This document shows, in pieces, positions 63,278 to 64,000 of a stretch of 64,000 bases of DNA (its first letter is position 1; every line of letters starts with the position of its first letter). This stretch comes from Limnobacter sp. SAORIC-580 (lineage in GTDB: Bacteria > Pseudomonadota > Gammaproteobacteria > Burkholderiales > Burkholderiaceae_B), in NCBI RefSeq assembly GCF_013004065.1, contig NZ_CP053084.1, forward strand, positions 1,178,001 through 1,242,000, in the 5' to 3' direction. The notes below the pieces were generated by a model. It was not told the DNA's origin, searched no databases, and saw only the letters and a program-made list of their open reading frames with translations. The translations under genes and the position numbers were made by a program.

Positions 63278-64000
63278 ATGTCAAATTCACTTTTTGCCGT
63301 TTTCTCAGCAGTTGTGCTGATCGGCCTCGTTTACAGCGGTGCAAACCTGCTGACCTTCACCGCTGCCATTGGCGCATCCGCTTTGGGCTTCTATGCCTTG
63401 GGCGGTCTTGGTGAGTTGGGCCTTATTGTGTTTGCCGCAATTTACCTGCCGATCGCCGTAGTTCTCAACGTACCAAGCCTTCGCCGTGGCGTGTTGACTG
63501 CACCAATCTTCAAGGCCTTCAGCAAGGCCCTGCCAGCCATGAGCCCAACTGAAAAGGACGCCCTCGAGGCTGGCGACACCTGGTGGGAAGCCGAAATGTT
63601 CGGTGGCAAGCCGGATTGGTCCAAGCTGATGAACGTGAAGTACACCGAGCTCACAGCAGATGAGAAGTCTTATCTCGAGAACGAGACTGAAGAGCTTTGC
63701 AAAATGCTCGACGACTGGAAGATCACTTTCGAGCTGAAAGACCTGCCGCAAGAAGTGTGGGATTTCATGGGCAAGAAGAAATTCTTCGCCATGTTGATCG
63801 CCAAAGAACACGGCGGTTTGGGTTTCTCTCCCTACGCACAAAGCTGCGTGGTCGCGAAAATTGCAACCCGTTCATTGACTGCATCAGTCACCGTGATGGT
63901 TCCCAACTCCTTGGGCCCAGGCGAGCTGATCATGCACTACGGCACGCAAGAACAGAAAGACTACTGGCTGCCACGCTTGGTAGACGGTCGCGAAATCCCA
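63278..64000 (+). CDS. fadE: Acyl-CoA dehydrogenase FadE, 5' part
   Basis: 241 codons from ATG 63278 are open to the right edge; the full family protein is about 800 residues. Two N-terminal hydrophobic segments (about 4-24 and 28-62) are typical of FadE. The following part matches its N-terminal domain: IFKAFSKALPAMSPTEKDAL, DTWWEAEMFGGKPDW, KKKFFAMLIAKEHGGLGFS and VPNSLGPGELIMHYGTQEQK. It should introduce the first double bond in fatty acyl-CoA beta-oxidation using FAD. The catalytic and FAD-binding parts lie beyond the window. The ribosome site is AAGGGG. Confidence 0.93.
   Translation, partial: MSNSLFAVFSAVVLIGLVYSGANLLTFTAAIGASALGFYALGGLGELGLIVFAAIYLPIAVVLNVPSLRRGVLTAPIFKAFSKALPAMSPTEKDALEAGDTWWEAEMFGGKPDWSKLMNVKYTELTADEKSYLENETEELCKMLDDWKITFELKDLPQEVWDFMGKKKFFAMLIAKEHGGLGFSPYAQSCVVAKIATRSLTASVTVMVPNSLGPGELIMHYGTQEQKDYWLPRLVDGREIP

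Overview
The window looks like chromosomal DNA of a free-living betaproteobacterium of the order Burkholderiales. The basis is the gene order (methyltransferase/gloB, rnhA-dnaQ), System I cytochrome c maturation, a FadE-type acyl-CoA dehydrogenase, and protein sequences typical of that group. A Limnobacter-like organism is my best guess, but there is no rRNA or other decisive marker here. I see no tRNA, rRNA, CRISPR array, insertion sequence or prophage. Coding density is high.

Layout. 1-5393: housekeeping genes (5' end of a secreted protein, gloB, methyltransferase, rnhA, dnaQ, an AsmA-family protein). 5498-18846: plus-strand genes with a cyclic-nucleotide flavour: a patatin phospholipase with a cNMP-binding domain, a metallo-beta-lactamase phosphodiesterase, then a two-partner secretion pair (TpsB/TpsA), a double-FecR protein and a CHASE2 adenylate cyclase. 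18877-33218: a seven-gene minus-strand operon. In transcription order it encodes a b-type-like membrane protein, a membrane-anchored decaheme cytochrome, a two-domain GlcG/HbpS-like lipoprotein, an SH3 plus outer-membrane beta-barrel protein, a decaheme-LVIVD cytochrome, a c554-like cytochrome, and an FAD/cNMP/polyferredoxin fusion. It carries 24 CXXCH motifs plus one CX4CH. 33348-40165: a divergent cytochrome c maturation operon (ccmI, a ccmA-ccmB gene fusion, ccmC, ccmD, ccmE, ccmF, ccmG, ccmH), which would supply heme attachment for those cytochromes. 40411-41292: an orphan EF-hand protein.

41318-57290: a hybrid histidine kinase faces a regulator with an unusual MerR/excisionase-type HTH followed by a receiver domain. 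The regulator gene is flanked by 9-bp tandem repeats (ATTGGTAAT / ATCGGTAAT) and palindromes with the same core. Downstream lie four secreted DUF11/SdrD-like genes, including a 1902-residue protein ending as an outer-membrane barrel. I read this as one signalling and surface-structure system, with the repeats as operators. 57300-64000: EttA, a rubredoxin-reductase-like flavoprotein, a BamE/NTF2-like lipoprotein, a saccharopine-dehydrogenase-like oxidoreductase, an SRPBCC protein and the 5' part of fadE.

The strongest candidates for undescribed biology are the multiheme/porin operon with its cNMP-sensing flavoprotein, and the iteron-flanked HTH-REC regulator with the DUF11 surface operon.
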